Source: Streptomyces phaeofaciens
Lineage (GTDB): Bacteria; Actinomycetota; Actinomycetes; Streptomycetales; Streptomycetaceae
Assembly: GCF_014648915.1 (NCBI RefSeq)
Contig: NZ_BMSA01000037.1
Span: 1 to 64,000 of the forward strand
Length of the DNA: 64,000 nucleotides
Direction of reading: 5' to 3'
This document shows, piece after piece, positions 52,737 to 61,773 of the stretch (the stretch's first letter is position 1; every line of letters starts with the position of its first letter). Both the position numbers and the translations under genes were made by a program. Under the pieces are notes generated by a model, which saw only the letters and a program-made list of their open reading frames with translations, was not told where the DNA came from and did not search any database.

Positions 52737-53549
52737 ATGTCCGTCGTCCTCGCCTGCGTCGTCCCGCCCGTCACGGCCGTACTGTACGGGTCGCTCGGCG
52801 TGCGTCGCCGACGGGAGGCACGGTGGCGGCGGACGCTGGCCGAGCGGTACGCCGCCGCGACGGCGGACGATCCGTACATCGGCACCGACGAGCTCTGGTG
52901 GCCCGAGGACGACGTCCAGGCCTGTGCCGCACGGCTGGTGCTCGACGGGCTGGTCACCGTCAACCACCGCGGCAATCTGGGCCTCACCGCGGCCGGCGCC
53001 GATCCCGAGCGCAGGGCCGGGCATCCGCTGCCGGACGCCCTGCTCGCCGCCCTGCGGCGCCGTACCGCGTCCGCCGCCCTGGGCAACCTGCTGGTGCACG
53101 ACACCGCCTTCCGTGCCGCCCGGGCGGAGTTCCACGCGGCGGTGCGGGCCCGGCTGGACGCCGGCAAGCCCCGTACGCCGCGCCCTCCTGGCTGTCTGAC
53201 GGTCGTGGGCGTCCTGCTGCTGGTGCTGGAGTTGACCTTCACAACGATGGCGCTGCTCGACCACCGGCCCCGCGGAACGGTGGACTGGACGGCGTCCGTC
53301 CTCGTCGGCGCGGCACTGCTCGCGCAGTTCCTCTGGCTGCATCTGTCCGAACGGCGGGGCGACGCGGAAGCATGGCGGTGCGATCCCTCGGCCGGATATC
53401 CGGAGCGGGCGGGCGTTCACCCGGCCCTGACCGAACTGGCCGCGAGCGACCCGGAATCCGCCGCCCGGCTGCGCACCAGCAGGCTACGCCAACGCCGACG
53501 CCGCAACCGGGGCCGACGGCGGCGCGGGAACGCCGGCGCCGGGGTCTGA
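52737..53549 (+). CDS. Membrane protein of unknown function
   Basis: This 270-residue protein (ATG 52737; GTG 52734 also possible) has an N-terminal membrane helix (residues about 3-18). A cytoplasmic alpha/beta region of some 120 residues includes a winged-helix-like ACAARLVLDGLVTVNHRG. Two further helices lie near 160-180 and 186-205, and the tail is strongly basic (RLRQRRRRNRGRRRRGN). A TACGCT box just upstream and the lack of an RBS suggest leaderless translation. The family is not known to me. Confidence 0.65.
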   Translation: MSVVLACVVPPVTAVLYGSLGVRRRREARWRRTLAERYAAATADDPYIGTDELWWPEDDVQACAARLVLDGLVTVNHRGNLGLTAAGADPERRAGHPLPDALLAALRRRTASAALGNLLVHDTAFRAARAEFHAAVRARLDAGKPRTPRPPGCLTVVGVLLLVLELTFTTMALLDHRPRGTVDWTASVLVGAALLAQFLWLHLSERRGDAEAWRCDPSAGYPERAGVHPALTELAASDPESAARLRTSRLRQRRRRNRGRRRRGNAGAGV

Positions 53550-53854
53550 GGCCAGTACCTCCTCGCCCGCGCCATCATGGGCGCCGTCGACGGATCCCCG
53601 TCGTAGACGGCGACCGAAGAGCAGGAGGCTCGTTGAAGTGGGCATGGTGAGGTCTGGGCCGGGTGAGTTGATCGCGACGTCGCACCGGGTCACGAGGTTG
53701 TGACCGACGGCGATCGCTGAACTCGTTGCCGAAGCGATCTGCCAGCCCGCATCGGACCGTCCGAACGCGCACCCCTGTCACAAAGTGCCAGCCGGTTTCG
53801 TCTTCCTGCGCCACCGGGAGGAGCATGGGAGATGAGCTGGCAAAGGAGGCCGCA
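53550..53854. other. Intergenic region upstream of the small 58-residue gene
   Basis: About 305 bp with no clear gene. An in-frame ATG at 53825 precedes the better start at 53855. Confidence 0.5.
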
Positions 53855-54031
53855 ATGAAAACCGGAGCCTCGGACTACGACCGCTGGCTGTACTCCCACA
53901 CGCCCTCCCAGGCCGAGGGCGAGCGCGACGAACCAGCCGAGCGCGCGGCCATGCAGCACCCCGATGTCCCCAGGACCGAACCGTCCCAGGCGGAGGGCGA
54001 GCGGCGGGAAGACGCAACCGCCGATCAATGA
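53855..54031 (+). CDS. Small acidic protein with a repeated PSQAEGER motif
   Basis: This is a 58-residue, highly charged protein. ATG 53855 is chosen because a perfect AAAGGAGG lies five bases upstream. The motif PSQAEGER occurs twice (about residues 17-24 and 44-51), so the protein may be a two-unit disordered repeat. Proteins with this motif occur widely in Streptomyces; I know no function. No hydrophobic segment. Confidence 0.65.
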   Translation: MKTGASDYDRWLYSHTPSQAEGERDEPAERAAMQHPDVPRTEPSQAEGERREDATADQ

Positions 54032-54193
54032 TCGATGAACGGTGCAGGGCCCCGGTATCGCCTCACAGGGTCCCGGGGCCCGACAACACGGCTTCCACGC
54101 CGTGATCCTCGACATCGCCGCGCGGCAAGGGCACCTGCCACTACGAAGTCCGGGCTCGTGCCCCATGCGTGCGAGATCTGGCAAGATCCACTT

Positions 54194-54736
54194 GTGAGCC
54201 GATCCATGGTGACTTTGCGCAAGCCCGCACTCGACGACTGGCAGGCCGTGCACTCCTGGGCCGGCCTCGAGGAAGCTTGTCGCTACCAGCCTTGGGGACC
54301 GAACACCGAGGACCAGACGCGCGAGTTCGTGCAGACCGCCGTCGAAGCCTGGTCGCACGCCCATCAGGAGAGATTCGTCTACATCGCTCGGTTCGAGGAC
54401 GAACTCGTCGGCATGGGTGAGCTGCACATTCGTAGCCGTCGCCATCGTCAGGGCGAAATCGCCTACATCGTGCACCCGAAAGCCTGGGGGCGTGGCGTGG
54501 GCACGGCGATCGGGCAAGAGCTACTGTCGCGCGGGTTCGGGGAACGGGGACTCCACCGGATCTACGCGACCTGTGACCCCCGCAATCTCGCGTCGTCCCG
54601 GTTGCTGGGCAAGCTCGGCATGACGTACGAAGGGCGGCATCGGCACACCGCGTTGATCCGGGACGGCTGGCGGGACTCCGAGATGTTCAGCATCCTCGAA
54701 GCGGAATGGCGGCCGAGCCCCAGCGGTGGATTGTGA
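54194..54736 (+). CDS. GNAT-family N-acetyltransferase
   Basis: This is a 180-residue RimJ/RimL-type protein. The acetyl-CoA motif is AYIVHPKAWGRGVGTAIGQE (near 90-109), followed by HRIYATCDPRNLASSRLLGK. GTG 54194 is the likely start; an internal ATG at residue 5 is possible. Ribosomal-protein or antibiotic acetylation are both possible activities. Confidence 0.8.
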   Translation: MSRSMVTLRKPALDDWQAVHSWAGLEEACRYQPWGPNTEDQTREFVQTAVEAWSHAHQERFVYIARFEDELVGMGELHIRSRRHRQGEIAYIVHPKAWGRGVGTAIGQELLSRGFGERGLHRIYATCDPRNLASSRLLGKLGMTYEGRHRHTALIRDGWRDSEMFSILEAEWRPSPSGGL

Positions 54737-54849
54737 TCTTGCCGAATCATCGGTGCGTGAAGGCCAACCATCCTGCGTAGCAGGTCGGTGCGGCGGCCAG
54801 GCTGAGGACGACGGGGAAGCGCGAGCCCTTTCGTAGGTATCGGACGGTG

Positions 54850-55164
54850 AGCCAGGCGATCGACCGTTCACTCTTCCAGCGGTGCCGACCGGGGCGTTCG
54901 CCGGACTCGGCCGGCAGCAAGCACCACTTGATCGTAGATCGGCACGGCACCGAACAGGCCGGTTCGTTCGCCGACCACGGCTACGACTACCGGACTGGGA
55001 AAGACCCGCTGGGTCGTGGAGCGGACCTTCGTCTGGCTCCACCAGTTCAAATGACTCCGGAACGCTACGAGATTCGCGGCGACGTCCACCTCGGACTGCT
55101 TCAACTCGCCTGCGGCATCATCTGCTTGAGACGGCTTCGAACCTCACTCCGAAACGATCAGTAA
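54850..55164 (+). pseudogene. IS5-family transposase remnant (3' half)
   Basis: The strand reads GSKHHLIVDRHGT in one frame, ADHGYDYRTG further on, and LGLLQLACGIICLRRLRTSL at the end, the order found in IS5-group transposases. A central segment including KTRWVVERTFVWLHQFK falls in another frame. Frameshifts and an internal deletion make it non-functional. It ends at the 3' border of the DinB gene. Confidence 0.7.
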
Positions 55165-55745
55165 GCCTTGATCGGTGCGGCCGACCTGGCGGCCTGCTCG
55201 ATCTTCGCGCAGTAGGCCGCACGGGCTTCCTCGTCGATCGGCTCCTCGTATTCCGGGCGCAACCCGGTCCGGCCGTCGAGGCCCTCGCGCAGGATATCGA
55301 CGTGCCCGGCATGCCGGATGGACTCGCCGAGGACATGGACCAGGACGGCGAACAGGTTCGTGTCGGCATGAGGCTGCGGCCACCACGGCACGTGGCCGGG
55401 GGCGTCGAGGGGAAGCTCGTTGATCGTCGCGTCCGAGTGTTCCCACGTGCGCCGGTAGAACTCGATGATCTGATCGTGAGTCTCGTCCTCGGCCGCCCAC
55501 AGATCGCTGCCGTCGGAGTCCTGCCACCGGGGCAGCGGTTCCGGGGAAGGGCGGTCGAAGACCTCGCCGAAGTACCTGGCCTCGACGGTGGCCAAGTGTT
55601 TGATCAGGCCGAGGAGGTTGGTCCCGGTCGCTGTCAAAGGTCGGCGGGCGTCGTATTCGGACAAGCCGTCGAGTTTCCAGAGCAGCGCCTCGCGGTCCCG
55701 GCGCAGTCTCCCGTGCAGGTTGTCCTTCGCGAATTCATCGATCAT
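55158..55745 (-). CDS. DinB-family protein (DUF664-like)
   Basis: This 195-residue four-helix-bundle protein has metal-site His residues in LLGLIKHLATVEARYFGEVF (near 44-63) and ESIRHAGHVDILRE near 145. Such proteins include thiol-dependent S-transferases (mycothiol or bacillithiol type), but the sequence does not define a substrate. ATG 55745 (MIDEFAKDNLHGRL) is used. The stop lies inside the end of the adjoining IS5 remnant. Confidence 0.83.
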   Translation of the reverse strand: MIDEFAKDNLHGRLRRDREALLWKLDGLSEYDARRPLTATGTNLLGLIKHLATVEARYFGEVFDRPSPEPLPRWQDSDGSDLWAAEDETHDQIIEFYRRTWEHSDATINELPLDAPGHVPWWPQPHADTNLFAVLVHVLGESIRHAGHVDILREGLDGRTGLRPEYEEPIDEEARAAYCAKIEQAARSAAPIKAY

Positions 55746-56360
55746 GCGGCATGAGCCTGCCATGGGCTGCTCGTGGTCTCAAGATCCCGTACCTGGTCCG
55801 CAACGACTGACAGAGCCGAGGCCTGCCCATGGCCGCCGCCCTGACCTGCTACAAGAAACTCGCGGAACTCGCCGCGTGAGACAACCCCTGAGGCGAGTAT
55901 GGCGAGGTCACCGATGTCCGGCATCCGATGGCGACGCCAGAGTCTGAGCCGTTGACGAGTCGGCGTGCGCTCCGGGAGCACTTCACCGTGCCGCCGGAGG
56001 TCAGGGAGTCCTTGCCGAAGAGGCGGGTCGTCGATGTCGTCGTTCGCGAGGACCGGCTCTCGGAACCCCGCCGCCTGCGGCTGCTCTCCGCAGCCGCTCA
56101 CCTCGTCACCACCGGACGGGGTGTCGCATCCTGCGCCTCGCAGAGAACTGGCCCTGGACCGGCGTAATAGCCGCGGCCGTACAACGGCTCGCGGTCCTGC
56201 CGAACCCCGGCTGACCAGCAACTACTCGTCCCTGCGCGCAGCACACACAACCGGAGCCGTGGAACCTGGCGCCCACCCGACGCGACAGGCGGGCCATCAG
56301 CCTGCCCACGAGCAGAAAGGGTCCGTCATCAAGCCGACGGACCCTCGTGCAAGATCGAGG
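55746..56360. other. Intergenic region with a second IS5 tail
   Basis: At 55827-55880 the forward strand reads LPMAAALTCYKKLAELAA and a stop, the usual last residues of an IS5-type transposase. A weak coding-like stretch follows at 55928-56100 (RRALREHFTVPPEVRESLPK) without a recognisable end. Confidence 0.45.
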
Positions 56361-56612
56361 TCAGGCTGCCTCCCAGCTGAAGCGACCCTCCAAGCGGTCC
56401 GGGCTGAGGTACGCGTATCCGTAGCCGTGAGGGAAGTTCAGGAAGTACTGCTCTTCGAGGTCGGTGCCCGCCAGACAGAACTGCCCGATGAAGTCGAGTG
56501 GCTCCCCGGTCCCGGGGTGCACTGGCCAGGAAGGCTCGCCCAGCCATACGGGGTCACCGCCCACCTTGGGACCAGGCTCGGCAATGGGCTTTGTGACGGC
56601 GTGGAACGTCAT
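56361..56612 (-). CDS. DUF1963-like (YwqG-type) short protein or C-terminal fragment
   Basis: This is an 83-residue reverse-strand protein. VGGDPVWLGEPSWPVHPGTG and EPLDFIGQF are the phrases of the DUF1963/YwqG fold, followed by a Phe-rich strand (EEQYFLNFPHGYGYAY). Family members are usually 180-270 residues; here only the N-terminal part of the fold is present. It may be a natural short variant or a truncated gene. Confidence 0.5.
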   Translation of the reverse strand: MTFHAVTKPIAEPGPKVGGDPVWLGEPSWPVHPGTGEPLDFIGQFCLAGTDLEEQYFLNFPHGYGYAYLSPDRLEGRFSWEAA

Positions 56613-56901
56613 CGCCGACCGGGGCAGATACCCGGCATCGTACGGGCCGTCGGTCCCCTCGACAGGACGTGGCAGCAACCTGCCCGGACTGCAACCGCCA
56701 GCTCCGACGCATCGGGTTGGGGGCCGAACTCTCCATTCCGGGCCGAGGGCGGGCATCGTCGGCCTGGGCCAATGACGGATGTGTGGTCCCGCTGGGCTCT
56801 GCTGCTTTCGCCGTGCTTCCCCGGTGTCCCCCGAGAGTCTGGCGCGACCTCTTGGTTCAAGCCCTGGCGCCGGCCGTGTCGCCTCGGAGAAGCTGCGGCC
56901 C

Positions 56902-57381
56902 ATGGACTGGATGCCCCTGCTCTCGACGCTGGCCGGTGCTGCGATCGGCATTACCGCCACGCTGCTCGCTGACCGCAATCGATGGAGGCGCGAGGAAGCA
57001 CGGCACGCGTCGGAAGTGCGACGCGAGGTGTACACGGAATTCGTCTCCGCCCTCAAAGCCGCGGGTGAGGAGATACGGGCCGTCGCGTTGGGCGACCACA
57101 TGTCCGAGTCGGCGCGGGACACCGCCGTGCGGGAGGCTTTCCGTAGTACCGGGCTGTACACGGTGAGTGAACGCCTCTGGCTCGTGGGCGCACCGCACGT
57201 GGTGGCCGTCGGCAACGAGGCGTTCCACAGCTTGCGCCGGCTCCGCGATGCCTACGCAGGGGGCGTGGCTGTCGGTTCCGCCGACGACGCGCCTCTGATC
57301 GCACAGCGGCGCACGGCCATGGCCAAGATGCGCCGCCTCATGCGGGAGGATCTGGGCGTGGGGCCGCTTGATTTCGAATGA
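56902..57381 (+). CDS. Membrane-anchored small protein, Streptomyces-typical
   Basis: This 159-residue protein has one N-terminal membrane helix (LLSTLAGAAIGITATLLA, residues about 5-22), followed by a long charged helix (DRNRWRREEARHASEVRREV) and a helical domain. No enzymatic motif. Similar proteins are common in Streptomyces chromosomes; the function is unknown to me. The ATG at 56902 is preceded by GAGAAGC. Confidence 0.7.
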   Translation: MDWMPLLSTLAGAAIGITATLLADRNRWRREEARHASEVRREVYTEFVSALKAAGEEIRAVALGDHMSESARDTAVREAFRSTGLYTVSERLWLVGAPHVVAVGNEAFHSLRRLRDAYAGGVAVGSADDAPLIAQRRTAMAKMRRLMREDLGVGPLDFE

Positions 57382-57570
57382 CGGCCGGACTGGAGGGTCC
57401 TGCCTCTTCCGGCCGAGTCGCCGGGGCTTCCTCCCCCATGCTTCGAGGGCACGGGGGTGTCGTGGGTGAGGAAGCCAGGTCAGGCTCGCGGGGCGCCCTG
57501 TCGTGGGAGCGGCTGTGGTGCACCGGCCAAACCTGGATCAGGCTTCTGCCGTTGGTGTCGGCCGTGGATG

Positions 57571-57795
57571 TCAGGCAGGCCGAGGAACGATGCTCACCGC
57601 GCGGTAGTCGTACCCGTCCTGCTTGAAGCCAGGGGCCTCCCATGTGAGGTCAACCTGCTGTCCGGGGGACAGATTGCGGAAGCCGGCCGCCTGGATGTTG
57701 GAGTAGTGGCCGAAACAGCCGCCGGGGGTAGCAGGGGAGTCGAGAACTCCCCACCCTTCCTCGTCGTACCACTCACGGACGGTTGCAGTCACCAT
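57571..57795 (-). CDS. Divergent cold-shock domain protein
   Basis: This is a 74-residue protein with the cold-shock fold. RNP1 is EEGWGVLDSP rather than KGFGFI, and RNP2 is GGCFGHYSNI rather than VFVHFSAI. Several aromatic residues that stack on nucleic acid are shifted. It probably still binds single-stranded nucleic acid, but the changed motifs set it apart from CspA-type proteins. Confidence 0.7.
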   Translation of the reverse strand: MVTATVREWYDEEGWGVLDSPATPGGCFGHYSNIQAAGFRNLSPGQQVDLTWEAPGFKQDGYDYRAVSIVPRPA

Positions 57796-57982
57796 GCGCG
57801 CAAGCCTACGGCCTTCTCCGCCGCGACGGGATCGGCACCTCAGCTCGGGAAGCTGCGATCACTTGCGGCCCCGTCCCACCCGGTGCGCTTTCACCACCCC
57901 AGATGCACCCGAGCCGATCTGAGGCGCAGGCCGGCCGAGGCCGGCCTCAGCGGCCGGTGAGGCAACCGCTCCACCCGATGAC

Positions 57983-58750
57983 TCAGTCCCCATCCACCAG
58001 GAACCCCTTGGCCCGCAGAGCCGCCACCATCGCGGCATGTGTGTGGTCTCCCCACTGCCCATCCTCCGCCAGCCCTTGATCCCGTTGGAAGGCGCTCACC
58101 GCGGCCCGGGTGCGCGGGCCGTCGATGCCGTCGATGGAGCCGGGGTCGTAGCCGAGCTCGGTCAGGGCTTCCTGGATGCCGCGGACGCCCGCCAGTTGGA
58201 ACGCCCTGGGGCGGCCGGCGCCACCGCCGGGCATCGGCGCTGAGCCGTCCTGGGGGAAGGTCACCGAGGCCACGGTGTCCGTGCCGGTGATGCCCAGGAA
58301 GAACTCGTGGAGGTCGACTCCCTGGTACTGGCCGTCCAGTGCGCCGCCGATGATCTCGACGAGTGCCCAGTGGAGATGGGTGGTGGTCGGGCCGCCGCGG
58401 CAGACGCTGCCCAGCGGATCGCCGCGGGCGACCGAGGAGCCGACCGTGAGTCCGGCCGGGACATCGGTGATGTGGGTGCAGTAGCCGCCCATCATGTCGT
58501 TGGGGGCTCGCATGAAGAGCTGGGCGCCGTACACCTTGGGCGTGTCGGCGGACGGGTCGTGCGGGTTGTACCGGGTGACGTGCGCGTCGAAGGCCGCGCG
58601 GACGAGGGTGCCTTCGGCGGCTCCGAAGTCCATGCCGTACTGCTCGTACCAGTGCGGTGGCTGGTGGCCGCCGACGTTCGGTCCGCCGAGGTCGTCGGCG
58701 CCGGTTCCCGGCTGGAACGGGCCGGACATGTCGAGGGTGAACGCGTTCAT
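57983..58750 (-). CDS. M23-type peptidase domain with peptidoglycan-binding repeat (altered metal site)
   Basis: This is a 255-residue protein. Residues 30-160 form a LytM/M23-like fold: EQYGMDFGAAEGTLV in place of the usual HxGxD first metal motif (His is Gln), and TTTHLHWAL (about 122-130) with the second HxH motif intact. Residues 188-255 form a PG_binding_1 repeat (GIQEALTELGYDPGSIDGID). There is no signal peptide. The start ATG 58750 is the only one that fits the fold. The missing His suggests reduced or changed zinc binding. Confidence 0.75.
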   Translation of the reverse strand: MNAFTLDMSGPFQPGTGADDLGGPNVGGHQPPHWYEQYGMDFGAAEGTLVRAAFDAHVTRYNPHDPSADTPKVYGAQLFMRAPNDMMGGYCTHITDVPAGLTVGSSVARGDPLGSVCRGGPTTTHLHWALVEIIGGALDGQYQGVDLHEFFLGITGTDTVASVTFPQDGSAPMPGGGAGRPRAFQLAGVRGIQEALTELGYDPGSIDGIDGPRTRAAVSAFQRDQGLAEDGQWGDHTHAAMVAALRAKGFLVDGD

Positions 58751-58833
58751 GATGCCGTGCCTCTCCGTCTCTTCGCCGGTGAGCCTGTCCCTCCCGCGGT
58801 CTCCTCCTTGTCTCTTCGCCGCCGGCGCCCAGA

Positions 58834-59712
58834 TCAGGCGCCGAAGACGATGAAGCCCTGCGCGGAGAGCCGGGAGGCGAGCACGGACCGGGTCTCCGGG
58901 TCGTCGAACGACCCGTTCTCGACCAGGCCGTTGGCCGTCTGGAACTCCTTGACCTTGCCCTGGGTGAGCGGGCCGTCCACACCGTCCTGGGTCAGCGGTG
59001 TGACGTGCAGGGCGAGAAGGGCTCCCTGGACGCCGAACACGTCCGACAGCTCCAGCACGATCTGCTCCGGCGGCAGGCCCTGGGACTCCGCGTCGAGGGC
59101 GAGCAGCAGGTGCGCCCGGTCCAGTTCGTTGCGGATCCTGATGGTGCCGACGTCCGGGGTGAAGTGGCATTCGTCCGCCGCGCCCGCCCAGTTCCGCACT
59201 CCCACGTGCCCCTGGAACTTCGGGAACCTGAACTTCGGGCCCATCGCCCAGCACATGCTCAGTGTGGCGAGTTGGGCGTTGGCCGGCCAGGAGTGGAAGT
59301 CACCGAAGCCGTCGCGGCCGATGAGCACTCCCTCCATCTCGTCGAGCTTCTCGAAGACATGGCGGTCGACGTCGTCGTCGTCCACGTGCAGGCGGGTCAG
59401 GGGCGGCCTGAAGCTGTTGTGGCCGAAGGGTGCCAGCTCCAGATGGGACTTCACGGTGTCCCATTCCTGGGCGACCTCTTCGGGTGCCGCCTCCGTGCCC
59501 ACGTCGTCGACGAGCCAGCGGAGTCTGCCCGCGGCGGCCAGTGAGTCGGCCCGCTCCTGCGCGGTGGGTGCGGAATTGTCCCGTGCCGTCTGGTCGATCT
59601 TGTTGCCTATGCCGGTGCTCACATACCCTTTCACGTCCAGGTACATGAAGTTGACGCGTCCTTCCAGCGGGTCGTTGAAGGTGATCCAGTAGTCGCGGAC
59701 GCTCTGGTGCAT
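58834..59712 (-). CDS. Lysozyme-like protein with C-terminal peptidoglycan-binding domain
   Basis: This is a 292-residue protein. The N-terminal half contains VNFMYLDVKGYVSTGIGNKI, which resembles the catalytic strand region of phage-type lysozymes (YxDxxGxxTxGxG). The C-terminal 80 residues form a PG-binding domain (DGVDGPLTQGKVKEFQTANG). A long helical part lies between them. No signal peptide. It sits directly upstream of the M23-like gene in the same direction, so the two are probably co-transcribed cell-wall enzymes. Confidence 0.7.
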   Translation of the reverse strand: MHQSVRDYWITFNDPLEGRVNFMYLDVKGYVSTGIGNKIDQTARDNSAPTAQERADSLAAAGRLRWLVDDVGTEAAPEEVAQEWDTVKSHLELAPFGHNSFRPPLTRLHVDDDDVDRHVFEKLDEMEGVLIGRDGFGDFHSWPANAQLATLSMCWAMGPKFRFPKFQGHVGVRNWAGAADECHFTPDVGTIRIRNELDRAHLLLALDAESQGLPPEQIVLELSDVFGVQGALLALHVTPLTQDGVDGPLTQGKVKEFQTANGLVENGSFDDPETRSVLASRLSAQGFIVFGA

Positions 59713-60176
59713 GATGCTGCCCTCCTTCCCCCGGCGCCGGCTCGCTCGGGCGGCATCCAGGTGAGCCGGAGCGAGGGCGCGACACCGAGTTCCTCCTCCA
59801 ACAGGCGGCGAAACGCCTCGAATTGGCGCACCGCCTCGCCGCCGTTGCGCTCCGCGAGACGGGACGGGACGGCTCGACCACCCGGTGCGCGCTCCCCCGC
59901 GGCGGCCGCAAGGGAGCCGCCCGCACGCCGGCCCAGGCCTCCTCGATCGCTAGGGCCGGTCCGCTCCGCCGTATCAGGGACCGCGTGCGGTCGCAGCCGC
60001 TCGCACTCCAGCGGCACGTGGTCCTCGTCCCGGCCGGGCAGCGGATCCTCGACGGTCAGCGCTCCCGGCGAAGGCGGGGCGTGCGGCGCGGGGGCGTCGC
60101 CGGGCAGGTCGACATGCCCGGTGTCCAGTTCCGGACGGAACTCTCCGAGAAGTCTCAGCCGAGGAGTGGACGCCAC
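59713..60176 (-). pseudogene. Decayed SARP-type regulator
   Basis: On the reverse strand the frame begins TPRLRLLGEFRPELDTGHVD, as in the DNA-binding start of Streptomyces antibiotic regulatory proteins. It loses most of the winged-helix part and ends EAVRQFEAFRRLLEEELGV, the last BTAD helix. Deletions leave about half the expected 260 residues. The remainder of the gap up to 60475 holds the promoter of the next gene. Confidence 0.55.
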
Positions 60177-60475
60177 TCAGATCGCCTCGCGAGCGCGGTT
60201 CGCGTGGGCGCGCCTCTCACGGGCCTTTCGCCGTCGAGGGCACACGGTCGCGTTCGTCGTCTCGACCGAGACCCCCGAGATGTCGCACGGTTCGACGACG
60301 CGTACCGCTTCCTCATTTTCGGACTCCCGTTCACCCCCTGCAACCGGGCCCGGCGCCGTCGATGACGACGGAATGACGCCGCGCTGACACCCCGTCCGTA
60401 GTGTCGGAGGCGGCGCAGGACCGGCGAGCGAGCGTGTTGCCCGGCAGCCGGCCCCAGGACCGACAGGAGGACGCC

Positions 60476-60961
60476 ATGACGGCGACGGCGACCATCGAGG
60501 AGTTCATCTGCGTGCGGCCGGCGACATCGACCGACTTCGACCTCGGGGCGGTGGTCAACACTCTGCTTGCCCCGGTCTACGAATTGCCGGGTGCCCAGCT
60601 CATCGACCGGCTCACCGGGAACGTCGACGTCGGCCGGCTCATCAGTGACGCCGCGAACGAGGCACCGGACGACCTCTACGCCACGACGACCGACTCGCCC
60701 GGCCTGGACAACAGGGTGTGGCCGCAGGGCGACCCGATCGAGGCCGCCGCGGGAGCCCGGATCCCCGTCGGAGTCACCTTTCCCGTGGAGGGCGCCGCGA
60801 CGGTGTTCCTGTGGGAGAAGGACGACAGCCCGTTCGGCAACGACGACAAGCTGGGCTCCGTCACCATCGACGAGACCGAGCAGGGACAGGGCGACCTGTC
60901 GAAGATCGCCTTCTCCGAGGAGGAGAAGTCCTGTTACTACGTCTCCTACCACGTCGACTGA
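60476..60961 (+). CDS. Hypothetical protein of the cell-wall cluster
   Basis: This 161-residue acidic protein has no signal peptide and starts at ATG 60476 after ACAGGAGG. The second half is beta-rich (GARIPVGVTFPVEGAATVFL and SCYYVSYHVD). The many Asp/Glu residues and the immunoglobulin-like or C2-like pattern suggest a structural or Ca-binding domain. I do not recognise a family. Confidence 0.6.
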   Translation: MTATATIEEFICVRPATSTDFDLGAVVNTLLAPVYELPGAQLIDRLTGNVDVGRLISDAANEAPDDLYATTTDSPGLDNRVWPQGDPIEAAAGARIPVGVTFPVEGAATVFLWEKDDSPFGNDDKLGSVTIDETEQGQGDLSKIAFSEEEKSCYYVSYHVD

Positions 60962-61044
60962 AGGATGTCGGTCCCAGGTAGGTGCGGGACCGGCGTGACC
61001 GCGGCAGGCAAGTGCCACGCGATGTTCGATGGGAAGGCCTCGTC

Positions 61045-61764
61045 ATGGTCGCTGTGTCCAAGGTCAGGTTCGGCATGCGGAACGAGGACGTACGCATCGT
61101 CCAGCAAGCCCTGATCAAGCGGGGTCGCAAGATCCCCGACGGGGCCACCGGCCTGTTCGGCGACCAGACCAAGGCCGCCTACCGGGCCGAGCAGCTCGCC
61201 CAGGGCTTCAAGGGGGCCGACGCCGACGGCGTACCGGGCCCGACCTCGCTGGCCGCCCTCGGCAGCCTCACCGGCCTCTTCCGGCTGGACGGCGGCGGCG
61301 CGCCCGCGGCCGGCAGCGGAAGGCTCACCCCCGGCCAGGTCACCTTCCGTGATCCCGGCGACGAGTCGGGGGAGGAGGCGATGCGGCGCTACGCCCGTAA
61401 GGCGTGCGAACTGACCGGCATGGACCCGCAGTTCGGCGTCCCGGCGCTCGCCACCATCGCCAAGCGCGAGTCCGCAAGCAATCACCCGAAGTTCCGCATC
61501 AACACGACCGACATGAACGCGCGCGGCCCGCGCGTCTCCGACGGCCACCCGCGGAACTGCTCCCGGGGAGCCACGCAGTGCATCCCGGTCACGTTCGCCA
61601 CGTACCACCAGGCGGGCACGGCCACCACGCCGTACGACGTGGTCGCCTGCATGTGCGCGACGGTCAACTACGTCCGCGACCGCTACCACGTGAACCACTC
61701 CGGTTCGAACTTCGCGGCCCGTGTCCAGCAGGCGGATCTGCGGCGGGCTCCCCACTGGTACTAG
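61045..61764 (+). CDS. Peptidoglycan-binding protein with transglycosylase-like C-terminus
   Basis: This is a 239-residue protein. Residues 5-75 are a PG_binding_1 domain (NEDVRIVQQALIKRGRKIPD). From about 110 a lysozyme-like/transglycosylase region follows: ALATIAKRESASNHPKF with the likely catalytic Glu, then GATQCIPVTFATYHQ, the usual glycine/glutamine loop of goose-type and Slt-like enzymes. It lacks a signal peptide and is followed after 9 bp by a gene with an almost identical N-terminus. Confidence 0.75.
   Translation: MVAVSKVRFGMRNEDVRIVQQALIKRGRKIPDGATGLFGDQTKAAYRAEQLAQGFKGADADGVPGPTSLAALGSLTGLFRLDGGGAPAAGSGRLTPGQVTFRDPGDESGEEAMRRYARKACELTGMDPQFGVPALATIAKRESASNHPKFRINTTDMNARGPRVSDGHPRNCSRGATQCIPVTFATYHQAGTATTPYDVVACMCATVNYVRDRYHVNHSGSNFAARVQQADLRRAPHWY
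61084..61251 (+). repeat. Near-identical DNA repeat, copy 1 (peptidoglycan-binding domain)
   Basis: About 168 bp coding for the PG-binding domain match 61828-61995 at an offset of 744 bp, with only a handful of substitutions. This points to recent duplication or gene conversion. Confidence 0.8.
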
Positions 61765-61773
61765 GAGTTCCTC

